Source: Candidatus Omnitrophota bacterium (GTDB lineage: Bacteria; Omnitrophota; Gorgyraeia; Gygaellales; Profunditerraquicolaceae). Taken from it: a stretch of DNA of 56,203 nucleotides. The stretch covers positions 1-56,203 of the forward strand of contig JAUYDL010000054.1 of the NCBI GenBank assembly GCA_030691865.1, in the 5' to 3' direction. The notes beneath the pieces were generated by a model that was not told where the DNA came from, searched no databases, and saw nothing but the letters and a program-made list of their open reading frames with translations. A program made the translations under genes and the position numbers. This document shows, piece after piece, positions 49,652 to 56,203 of this stretch (positions are counted from its first letter, which is position 1; each line of letters begins with the position of its first letter).

Positions 49652-50574
49652 TCGTAAATCTTAGATATGAAATCCCGGCTTTTTATTAAATCTTCCGCGG
49701 TTGCCGGATAGTGAGCTTCAATAACCTTTAAGGTATCCTTCGCCAGATACGGCTTAAGCAACGCAAAATCCATTTTCCCCGCCAAAGGCGCCAGATGATC
49801 CTGGCAGCCCAGGATATCATGTAAATGCACCCCGATTAAACTGTTTCCATAAAGATCCAGAAAATCCTTATGCTTGGCAAGGCCTAAGTTTTCCATCAGC
49901 TGGGCATGCCCGGTATCATGCCAATAGTAAATTTGAGAATTATAAAATTTCTTAAGGATAACACCGATCTCAAAAATATCCGGAATCTCACAATGATAAA
50001 AACGCGTCTCGACACCTAAAAACACACCTTTTATTTTTGCGTAGGTATTTAATTCATCCAGGCTATTTAAGGCCTGCTCAAAGAAAGCCGGTGCATGGCT
50101 ATTTCTTTGACGGATCATTTCTTCTTTTAACTTGATAAAATCTGCTTGATCCTTAAACCCCTGGTTATAAAGATTAATCAACTGCCGGGTTAAATCAGGA
50201 ATCTGGACTCTACCGCAATGCAAAACCACCGCCTTAGCTCCCAATCTACTGGCAGTATCAATGCTGGATTTTGTATATTTAACCGCTAAAAAACGCTCTT
50301 GTTTGTCCAGAGAAGCTAAGGAGTAACAATCCGGCAAAGCCTGGTTAGGAGTAAGCCCGTCAGGAATAGGGCAGTAATTATGCAGACTCTGGATACTGAT
50401 TCCCAGCCTACGGGATTCCTTGGCAATGCTATCCACCAAACTAGAGCTAAGGTTAAAACTTAATTCAATGGCTTTAAAACCAAGTTGATTTATTTCAAAG
50501 AGCAGTTTCGCCCCATCATTAAATCGATGAGCGTTCCAAGAAGTAGAAATCGCAAGATTTCCGCGTAAAGTCAT
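49648..50574 (-). CDS. Xylose isomerase-like TIM-barrel protein
   Basis: 308 residues. AIELSFNLSSSLVDSIAKES, VLHCGRVQIPD, FLGVETRFYHCEIPD, WHDTGHAQLMENLG and GVHLHDILGCQDHLAPLAGK give the metal-binding Glu, Asp and His residues of the AP-endonuclease-2/sugar isomerase superfamily. The substrate is unknown. Its ATG lies 2 nt after the rpsU stop. Confidence 0.88.
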   Translation of the reverse strand: MTLRGNLAISTSWNAHRFNDGAKLLFEINQLGFKAIELSFNLSSSLVDSIAKESRRLGISIQSLHNYCPIPDGLTPNQALPDCYSLASLDKQERFLAVKYTKSSIDTASRLGAKAVVLHCGRVQIPDLTRQLINLYNQGFKDQADFIKLKEEMIRQRNSHAPAFFEQALNSLDELNTYAKIKGVFLGVETRFYHCEIPDIFEIGVILKKFYNSQIYYWHDTGHAQLMENLGLAKHKDFLDLYGNSLIGVHLHDILGCQDHLAPLAGKMDFALLKPYLAKDTLKVIEAHYPATAEDLIKSRDFISKIYD

Positions 50575-50576
50575 GC

Positions 50577-50741
50577 TTATTTTCTGGTAGACTTAGCTTT
50601 CTTCCTCTTGCGTTCGCTGGGTTTCTCATAATGCTTGCGATCACGCACTTCCCGTAAAATTCCTTCCTGCTCAATTTTTTTCTTAAAACGGCGCAAAGCA
50701 GATTCAAAAGATTCGTCTTTTTTAACTTCAACTTGTGTCAA
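50577..50741 (-). CDS. rpsU: Ribosomal protein bS21
   Basis: 54 residues, read by hand. TQVEVKKDESFESALRRFKK, KIEQEGILREVRDRKHYEKP and SERKRKKAKS are bS21. The start is set at TTG 50741: an in-frame ATG at 50750 lies directly against the GGAG, too close to serve, while the TTG is 9 nt away. First gene of the long operon ending in accC. Confidence 0.93.
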   Translation of the reverse strand: MTQVEVKKDESFESALRRFKKKIEQEGILREVRDRKHYEKPSERKRKKAKSTRK

Positions 50742-50778
50742 TATAATCATCTCCTTTCGTGTATAATTTTAGATATTT

Positions 50779-50807
50779 AATATACCATTCTTTTAAAAAA
50801 GTGTCAA
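50779..50807 (-). promoter_or_regulatory. Promoter of the rpsU operon
   Basis: Minus strand TTGACA (50807-50802), 17-bp spacer, TATATT (50784-50779). It is the only clear promoter upstream of rpsU and probably drives the ten-gene run to accC. Confidence 0.85.
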
Positions 50808-50827
50808 TAATTACGGTCTTAAAACCA

Positions 50828-50871
50828 GGGGACGGTTCTATTTTTTAAATTTAAAAAATAGAACCGTCCCC
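50828..50871. repeat. GGGGACGG palindrome, perfect 44-nt form
   Basis: The arms GGGGACGGTTCTATTTTTT and AAAAAATAGAACCGTCCCC meet through AAATTT, so 22 bp pair perfectly with no spacer. It lies 12 nt after the tonB-like stop and just before the rpsU promoter. Confidence 0.97.
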
Positions 50872-50883
50872 ATGATTTTTAGT

Positions 50884-51588
50884 CTATTCTATTTCAAAAG
50901 AAATTATGATATTAAAAGATAGCTGGGGGTAATCAAGTTCTTTGGGAAAATTGGGGAAAGGCGAGGCGTCTTTAACGCTCCTTAACGCGATATCCCTCAG
51001 GTAATCATTGACAGCTGACCTCTCTTCAACTAAGCGCACATCCTTAATGTAACCGTCATTAGAAATAACAAAAGAGACATAGACCTCCCCGATTTCATTG
51101 TGCGTATAATTTTGGTAAGCACTGCGGCGGATCTTCTCCCTGACGATCTGATAATAGCTAATATAGCTGGGATTATCAATCTTAGCCATCTCTATCGTCG
51201 GTAAGGTGATCTTCTTTTTTATCGCCAACACCTGCGAATTTATGAAGGTTGGCTTGGCAAAATCCGGAGGCTTATTTAACATAACCTTTGACCCTTTGAA
51301 GACATTCTCCCGCTCGACATAAGGCGGCGGAACCCTGCTGCCTGAGCCAATTTTGGCATCAAGATTTAAAAAAGGATCAGACTTAAAAACCCGACTTCCC
51401 GAATCAGGCTTAGCCAGCGACTTAAGCAATGGCTTGGTTTGCGGATTCTCTTTAATATAACGCACTTCTATCGTCTGTTTTTTCGGCGGCGGAGAAAATG
51501 GGTTTAGATTGGGGCTTTGCAAAAGTATAGCCCCATGGGTAAGTAACGAAATAGCAAAAGTAACTCGCAAGATTCGATCGGAAACCAT
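50884..51588 (-). CDS. tonB: TonB-like energy transducer
   Basis: 234 residues. N-terminal membrane helix about 7-24 (LRVTFAISLLTHGAILLQS), a Pro/Lys-rich periplasmic linker, and a TonB C-terminal domain about 150-234 (IGEVYVSFVISNDGYIKDVR, AVNDYLRDIALRSVKDASPF). It energises outer-membrane receptors; one is encoded at 55409-56203. ExbB and ExbD are not in the window. Confidence 0.88.
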   Translation of the reverse strand: MVSDRILRVTFAISLLTHGAILLQSPNLNPFSPPPKKQTIEVRYIKENPQTKPLLKSLAKPDSGSRVFKSDPFLNLDAKIGSGSRVPPPYVERENVFKGSKVMLNKPPDFAKPTFINSQVLAIKKKITLPTIEMAKIDNPSYISYYQIVREKIRRSAYQNYTHNEIGEVYVSFVISNDGYIKDVRLVEERSAVNDYLRDIALRSVKDASPFPNFPKELDYPQLSFNIIISFEIE

Positions 51589-51599
51589 AATTTATTTTA

Positions 51600-51659
51600 T
51601 CATAAAACCTCATCATCATAAATCGGCTGCTTACAATGCGAACAGGTATATTCTGGCAT
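51600..51659 (-). pseudogene. Zinc-ribbon mini-ORF, truncated
   Basis: 19 residues: MPEYTCSHCKQPIYDDEVL, with one CxxC pair, then a stop. The same start occurs in the remnant at 55052-55222 (HCKQSIDDEALLCFYCGQSL), where the second CxxC is kept. So this is the front end of the same family, cut before its second zinc knuckle. Confidence 0.55.
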
Positions 51660-51670
51660 AATCTAACACT

Positions 51671-51718
51671 CGTTTCTTTCTCTATTTTTCTAAATTAATC
51701 TAGAGAAAAATAGAAACG
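51671..51718. repeat. Degenerate GAAC-type inverted repeat
   Basis: CGTTTCTTTCTCTATTTTTC and AGAAAAATAGAAACG face each other around TAAATTAATCT. The arms look like decayed GGTTCTATTTTT arms. It lies 18 nt after the MORC-like gene. Confidence 0.55.
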
Positions 51719-51736
51719 GCCTCTTTTATTACCTTC

Positions 51737-53575
51737 TCATTTCAAATTATCTTCTGTATACATCGATAATTCCAACAAGTGTTCTAAGAGCTGTTCAGGA
51801 GGTTCACCAACAAAATTATGCAGCACAAGCTCTTTCGCAAAAAGGCGGGAAATATAACGCAGCTTCCTCATGCGTTCTTTCCCAGCGTAAATAAAGTCGC
51901 GATGGCCGCTATTTATTATTATAATGTTGCGTTTTTCATCGTAACGCGAGCGCCACATCTGGCCGACGGCACTTTCCAATGTATAACTTGGCAAACCTTT
52001 TTTTGAAAATTCATTGTTTTCAACAGGCGCTTTCAGTAAAGAGTCTACAATCGTAATTATGCTTTCCGCCTCACATACTGTCTCAAGCTGCCGGATGGTA
52101 ACCTTCAACTTACATAAGGCGGGTTCATCAGAAGCGCTAAAGATAACGAATTCTCCGTCTTTTTTATCAAGTTGTCCTTTCCCTTCAATGATTGCCCATT
52201 CATATGAAAGATTCTGTTCTATCTGCCGTCTGCTACGGTCTAGTCCAATGGCATGAAAAGTTTTTGTCGTATTTACAGGCAAAATCGCTGAACCGGGCTG
52301 AATTCTGGCAGAAAACAACGGACCTGCAACTTCAAAAAATTCCTTTTGCGCCGCCTGTTTTCTTTCGCTATGATGCTCTCCTTCAAGAATCAAAGAATAA
52401 TTTTTAGCCCCTTCTACGGATGATGTCCGCGAAGTACTTTTTTCAGGCATATCAAACCAATCATATTCTTCTCGGGGCAAACTTAGCATTGCATTTAAAA
52501 ATGCCTTTTGTACAGAACGAAGTATATTCTTGCTCATACGTTCTTCTTCGGCCTTACTTTGTTCTAATACTATTACATTAAGGCGTCCTTTTAGATTAAT
52601 CAACGAATCACAGAATACTGCAAAATGCTCATCCTGGATAATCCCATCTCGGGTACCGGGAGTAAGATGTAAAAACGGAACATCAATGACTCCTTGAAAA
52701 TAACCGGAAGCCCACGGTTCGCATTGGAAGAGATCTAAAACAGTAATGTTTGGCAATACGCGCGTTCCCGAACGAAATAGGCTGATGCAGTTTTCCGGAT
52801 TTCTTTCGGTAAGATATAGTTCCACATATACATCACCAAAAGGTGTATTTATCCGGGGTAAATCATGAATAAGCCGGCCTTCATACTGGCGAGGTTCAAC
52901 ATTGAATTCAAGGCGGCTGGTACGATCAATTATTCTTATCAAAACGGCCGAATGCCTGATTCTATCCCTAAGCTCCGAGGCTAGATAGTGCTGAATTTTT
53001 TCGCCATTAAGATTACGAATTCCTGCAAGCAAACGAGAAATTATCAACTGCGTGCCCTTGACAGGTAAGAGGCGGGGCCGAGGAATAACTACATAACCGG
53101 GCATACCTTTTTTCATTTCCATCTGATACGCTTTTCCATCCCTGCCTGACGATATGATCATTAACTCATGGCCAACTGTCCAAAAACTCAAAAGTCCTAT
53201 GCCAAATTCCCCTTGGATATTCTGAGCACCCTCCTGTTTTAGCCGGTGTTTCAGAGAATCGCAAATATGGGTTGCAACATACTTGAAATCAGGCATGCCA
53301 TCTTCAGCGCATGGAATCCCTTGCCCATCATCAATAACCTTTAAATATTGCTGGTCATGTTCTTTACCGCGGATAATGGTAACGTGGCGGGCTTGGGCAT
53401 CAATACTGTTTTCGACAAATTCAGCTATTGCCTTTAACGGATTATTCTGAGAAAGCGCGATAATTGTAATAGCATTCCAATCATCGCCAATGCGTAGACG
53501 CCCCTGACTCTTCTTTTGTATCTTTTTCATACTAGCCTTCTTTAATACTCTTAAAGAATCCTGGATATGCCCCAT
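51737..53575 (-). CDS. GHKL-type ATPase, MORC/Hsp90-like, with Ig-like domain
   Basis: 612 residues. GHKL motifs: N-box IAEFVENSIDAQ, G1 DDGQGI, G2 QGEFGIGLLSFW. A transducer-like domain (about 190-320) follows, then a linker, an Ig-like beta segment (about 420-520, FSARIQPGSAILPVNTTKTF, LCKLKVTIRQ) and a helical C-terminus (YISRLFAKELVLHNF). No kinase or nuclease domain is visible. The ATG at 53530 has a better Shine-Dalgarno (AAGAAGG) than the one at 53575. It may be a chromatin, repair or defence ATPase; this is inference. Confidence 0.75.
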   Translation of the reverse strand: MGHIQDSLRVLKKASMKKIQKKSQGRLRIGDDWNAITIIALSQNNPLKAIAEFVENSIDAQARHVTIIRGKEHDQQYLKVIDDGQGIPCAEDGMPDFKYVATHICDSLKHRLKQEGAQNIQGEFGIGLLSFWTVGHELMIISSGRDGKAYQMEMKKGMPGYVVIPRPRLLPVKGTQLIISRLLAGIRNLNGEKIQHYLASELRDRIRHSAVLIRIIDRTSRLEFNVEPRQYEGRLIHDLPRINTPFGDVYVELYLTERNPENCISLFRSGTRVLPNITVLDLFQCEPWASGYFQGVIDVPFLHLTPGTRDGIIQDEHFAVFCDSLINLKGRLNVIVLEQSKAEEERMSKNILRSVQKAFLNAMLSLPREEYDWFDMPEKSTSRTSSVEGAKNYSLILEGEHHSERKQAAQKEFFEVAGPLFSARIQPGSAILPVNTTKTFHAIGLDRSRRQIEQNLSYEWAIIEGKGQLDKKDGEFVIFSASDEPALCKLKVTIRQLETVCEAESIITIVDSLLKAPVENNEFSKKGLPSYTLESAVGQMWRSRYDEKRNIIIINSGHRDFIYAGKERMRKLRYISRLFAKELVLHNFVGEPPEQLLEHLLELSMYTEDNLK

Positions 53576-53600
53576 ATCTTTAAGAACACATCTAAACCCT

Positions 53601-54932
53601 TTATAAGCCGATCGCGCTTTCTTCAGCCAATAGCCATTTCCTTAGAGGCACCATCTTTACCGTATAACCGTTCAGTTTTTCTTCGCCTTCTGTTGCGTCC
53701 GTGATAATAGCCGCATCTGTAATATTCAAATCTTTCATGCCTTTATGAAGGCTACGCAATTCTCGAGCCTTTGTTTTCTCATCCCGTATATTCCAGCAAA
53801 CTTGTATCATACTCGTTACTTTCAATCCGTGTTTAATAACGAAATCAACCTCGCGATGCTGGGTATCTTTCCAGTAAAAAAGCTCTACTTGGGGATCAAG
53901 GATTTGCTTTCGCTTTAAAGCTAGAAAAACAATATTCTCCGCAAGCCTTCCGATATTCTCAGAAAATCTAAAACCCAGTGAATTACATAATCCTGTGTCG
54001 ATCGCGTATATTTTGCGCGGGCTTTTTTCCTGCTCTTTTACCTTATAAGAAAACCGTTTAAGCAAAAAAATGAGATACACATCCTCAAAATACCCTGAAA
54101 ACCGTTCAATCGTATTGGTATGGACCTGAAGGGATTTTCCAGCTGATGTAAATGTTACAAGATTCGAGGCATTACTGAGATAATACTTGATCAACGCTTT
54201 CATTGCCGGAGTTTTCCTGACACGAAATCTTTTAAGAAGATCTTTCGTTAGAAGGTCATCAAAATAATTTAACAAAACTTCTGTCTTCTTCACCGATAAT
54301 GCCACTTCCGGAAACGAACCCGCCTCTATATATTTATAAAGAAGCCCATCTATCTCTGCCTCTTTACCAACGATATCAAAGGCGCTTTTTACTTCCACTT
54401 TGTTAAACAGTAAATACTCCGCGAAAGATAGCGGAAAAACCGTAAGATCAAGATGCCGTCCTGTAAGAAGTGTCCCTAATTCCCGGCTTAACAAATGAGC
54501 ATTTGAACCGGAAACAATAATTTTCGCTTTCTTTAGCTCGTGCATCGTGCGAACCCATTTTTCCCATCCAGCTACTTCCTGAATTTCATCAAGAAAAATG
54601 TATGGCGTATCTGTTGGAGATAAAAATCCTTTATAAACATCATAAACTTGAGCAAGTAGTTTTGTGTCAAGAGGCGTGAATCGCGGGTCTTCAAAATTAA
54701 CAAAAAGAATATTCTCTCTCCTTACTCCTTTATCAGAAAGCCTTCTTGCCATCTGACGCATTAGATATGATTTGCCCGCGCGTCTTGGCCCGGTTATAGT
54801 TATTATCTGATTAGACCCCGTAATAAAAGCTTCTAATCTGTTAAGGTAGACGCTTCTGATAGTGCCAATATCTTGTTGGCCTTCCCAATCATTCCAATCT
54901 TTCAATATGGCTAATATCTCATTTTTGTCCAT
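53601..54932 (-). CDS. AAA_14/DUF4143 ATP-binding protein
   Basis: 443 residues. Walker A TGPRRAGKSYL (about 43-53), LFVNFEDPRF, Walker B YIFLDEIQEVAGWEKWVRTM, then sensor motif VSGSNAHLLSRELGTLLTGR and the DUF4143 C-terminal domain with FYWKDTQHREVDFVIKHG, a nuclease-like fold remnant. The family is very common and of unknown function. It has its own promoter and lies 25 nt upstream of the MORC-like gene. Confidence 0.93.
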   Translation of the reverse strand: MDKNEILAILKDWNDWEGQQDIGTIRSVYLNRLEAFITGSNQIITITGPRRAGKSYLMRQMARRLSDKGVRRENILFVNFEDPRFTPLDTKLLAQVYDVYKGFLSPTDTPYIFLDEIQEVAGWEKWVRTMHELKKAKIIVSGSNAHLLSRELGTLLTGRHLDLTVFPLSFAEYLLFNKVEVKSAFDIVGKEAEIDGLLYKYIEAGSFPEVALSVKKTEVLLNYFDDLLTKDLLKRFRVRKTPAMKALIKYYLSNASNLVTFTSAGKSLQVHTNTIERFSGYFEDVYLIFLLKRFSYKVKEQEKSPRKIYAIDTGLCNSLGFRFSENIGRLAENIVFLALKRKQILDPQVELFYWKDTQHREVDFVIKHGLKVTSMIQVCWNIRDEKTKARELRSLHKGMKDLNITDAAIITDATEGEEKLNGYTVKMVPLRKWLLAEESAIGL

Positions 54933-54984
54933 TAACTACACTCCTATTGTCCAAAATTCATCAATCTTGTGCATTACAGAACAA

Positions 54985-55013
54985 AATATACGTCAAAATA
55001 GCCATTTTGTCAA
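54985..55013 (-). promoter_or_regulatory. Promoter of the DUF4143 gene
   Basis: Minus strand TTGACA (55013-55008), 17 bp, TATATT (54990-54985), about 50 nt before the ATG. It has the same -10 and spacing as the rpsU and PilZ promoters. Confidence 0.85.
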
Positions 55014-55051
55014 CTGTTTTTTGCCAGTTTTGAAATTGAAACTAATTTACC

Positions 55052-55222
55052 CTATCTAATCATAAGGATCATAAAACTAACCAACACCGTAGCTACGATA
55101 ATTACAATAACTATTTTATGCGCAGGATATTTTAACTTACCCATAAAACCTATTCCCCGGTTAAGGCTTTGGCCACAGTAAAAACAGAGCAAGGCCTCAT
55201 CATCAATCGACTGTTTACAATG
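55052..55222 (-). pseudogene. Zinc-ribbon membrane protein, N-terminus lost to a repeat
   Basis: The frame reads HCKQSIDDEALLCFYCGQSL, NRGIGFMGKLKYPAHK, then a membrane helix VIVIIVATVLVSFMILMIR and a stop at 55052. The expected start (as in MPEYTC at 51659) is replaced by the GGGGACGG repeat cluster; no start codon or Shine-Dalgarno is visible. Probably a small zinc-ribbon membrane protein cut by repeat insertion. Confidence 0.6.
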
Positions 55223-55235
55223 CGTAAAAGTAAAA

Positions 55236-55408
55236 GGGGACGGTTCTATTAAGCGTAAAAGGGGACGGTTCTATTAAGTAAAAGGGGACGGTTCTATTAA
55301 GCGATTTTATGAAAGATAGAACCGTCCCCTTTATTATTAGTCCCCTTTATTACAGTACAGGGTGTCCCCTTTCAGGACGTCCCCTTCTATCCAGGACGTC
55401 CCCTTCTA
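55236..55408. repeat. Compound GGGGACGG repeat cluster
   Basis: Three direct copies of AGGGGACGGTTCTATTAAG are followed by an inverted arm TAGAACCGTCCCCTTTATTA and several short GTCCCCTTTATTA and GGACGTCCCCTTCTATC pieces. It fills the gap from the zinc-ribbon remnant to the stop codon of the receptor gene. Confidence 0.9.
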
Positions 55409-56203
55409 TCAAAATTTAGCTTCAGCTCCCAAAGTAAATGTTCTTCCCGGGGCGGGATTAAAATATTTAGTTTTAGGAGTGCCGCTTACAGAACCATATA
55501 AATTATATTCTTTATCCAGTAGATTATCAACGGCTAGGAAAATTTTCATCATTTTATATTGATAGCTAATTTTCGTATCCGCTGTTACGTAACTCGAAAG
55601 CTTATTATCGTTTGTCGAATCAATATACGAACTACCAATATACGCGACAATTAAATCCCAGCTAAGGCCAAACTCAGTGGTAAAATGTAGCCCTGAACTT
55701 GCTTTGTGTATAGGAATATTAGTCAAATATTTGCCAGCGTTGCTACCATTTTCATTCTTCGCTCTGGAATAAGTGTAATTCGCAAAGATTGACCATGATT
55801 TATTTATTTTAAAATCTAAACCCGTCTCTATTCCTTTATGGGAAGTTTTTCCGTAGTTCTGATATTTACTGGTACCATCCTCATACCGCTCTAACCAAAT
55901 CTCATTATCAAGCTCCATCCAGTACAAACTTATGTTTGCTTTTAAAAATTCGTTAAAAAAATGGTGTAATCCCATTTCATAATTTACTGCTTCTTCAGGT
56001 ACAAGACTGGTATTAGCTGAAGCACCATAAGTAAACATCTGGCCTATTGTAGGAGTCCTAAAAGCCTGAGCATAGTTAGCATAAAAACTGGAATCTCTCT
56101 GATACATATATACTAAACTACATCTCGGGGTTATTTTAGACATTTTTTCCGTTTTTGAATTATTTACGGTATTACGGTCGTCAAAATCAAAATCTACCCA
56201 ATC
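55409..56203 (-). CDS. TonB-dependent receptor, C-terminal part (partial)
   Basis: The frame is open to the window edge (DWVDFDFDDRNTVNNSKTEK precedes the ATG at 56143), so the N-terminus is outside. Visible: ANYAQAFRTPTIGQMF, VNYEMGLHHFFNEFLKANIS, SHKGIETGLDF, FLAVDNLLDKEYNLYGSVSG and a terminal strand PGRTFTLGAEAKF. These are late barrel strands of a TonB-dependent receptor for a siderophore, cobalamin or similar ligand. tonB is at 50884. Confidence 0.92.
   Translation of the reverse strand, partial: DWVDFDFDDRNTVNNSKTEKMSKITPRCSLVYMYQRDSSFYANYAQAFRTPTIGQMFTYGASANTSLVPEEAVNYEMGLHHFFNEFLKANISLYWMELDNEIWLERYEDGTSKYQNYGKTSHKGIETGLDFKINKSWSIFANYTYSRAKNENGSNAGKYLTNIPIHKASSGLHFTTEFGLSWDLIVAYIGSSYIDSTNDNKLSSYVTADTKISYQYKMMKIFLAVDNLLDKEYNLYGSVSGTPKTKYFNPAPGRTFTLGAEAKF

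Noticed and set aside
50519..50731. 70-residue minus-strand ORF overlapping rpsU
   Set aside because: It is out of frame with bS21, which is clearly encoded at 50577-50741, and shows no family features.
55236..55408. CRISPR-like tandem repeats
   Set aside because: The direct copies are separated by 4-6 nt only and are the same GGGGACGG family found singly elsewhere.

Overview
The window reads as a Gram-negative, outer-membrane bacterium of the PVC superphylum, most likely Candidatus Omnitrophota. The assignment is by inference. It rests on a small basic protein beginning MSIHPSL (a family known from Chlamydiae, Verrucomicrobia and relatives), ExeA/GspB and PilZ proteins, LPS heptose genes (gmhA, rfaE2), TonB and a TonB-dependent receptor, the AmaP/Asp23 pair, and many short palindromic repeats. 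No rRNA is present; there is one tRNA (Gly, anticodon CCC).

Layout. 1-11257 (+): the tail of a beta-barrel protein; an envelope lipoprotein operon (COG3014-like, lipoprotein, LpoB-like, YcfL-like, CsgG/trypsin fusion); a GH57 glucan enzyme; an operon with a membrane-anchored beta-sandwich protein, a ParA ATPase fused to a CBM48 glycogen-binding domain and a DUF4870-like membrane protein; then a Lys-rich EF-Tu-domain-2 protein, an ORF6N protein and two HTH regulators. 11483-28337 (-): an SOS/antirepressor block (dinB, DUF6504, lexA, dinD, KilA-N remnant), a frameshifted cstA flanked by two paralogous small membrane proteins, metabolic and redox genes, ABC-F, YajQ, PEBP, gpmA, radical SAM, DUF4416 and two PilZ proteins. 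28460-29760 (+): ExeA and GspB. 29743-56203 (-): long compact operons with aroB, a site-2 protease, SH3 and SPOR proteins, HD-GYP, dgt, HIT, phosphoesterase, ATPase and an NlpD-like protein; then tRNA-Gly; thiC-thiE-thiD2-rfaE2-gmhA; pfk; amaP/asp23; an rpsU-led run of ten genes ending in efp-accB-accC; tonB; a MORC-like GHKL ATPase; a DUF4143 ATPase; and the end of a TonB-dependent receptor.

The strongest unexplained signal is a structured intercistronic element found seven times, always in the sense of the flanking genes. A GC hairpin with covarying stems, a constant single-C bulge and an 11-nt loop close to TNATTGGNATT is followed in six copies by a second covarying hairpin. The 3' arm of that second hairpin runs straight into the Shine-Dalgarno sequence of the next gene. 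Several copies begin at or within a few bases of the stop codon of the preceding gene, and three are nested or compound. It looks like an undescribed RNA or REP-like element that rebuilds gene junctions.

The second is the ParA-CBM48 fusion, which suggests ATP-driven positioning of glycogen or another alpha-glucan particle. The third is a 42-bp palindromic repeat carried in the same reading frame inside two unrelated genes, similar in behaviour to the Rickettsia palindromic elements. A separate palindrome family with arms GGGGACGGTTCTATTTTT sits within about 20 nt after the stop codon of nine genes.
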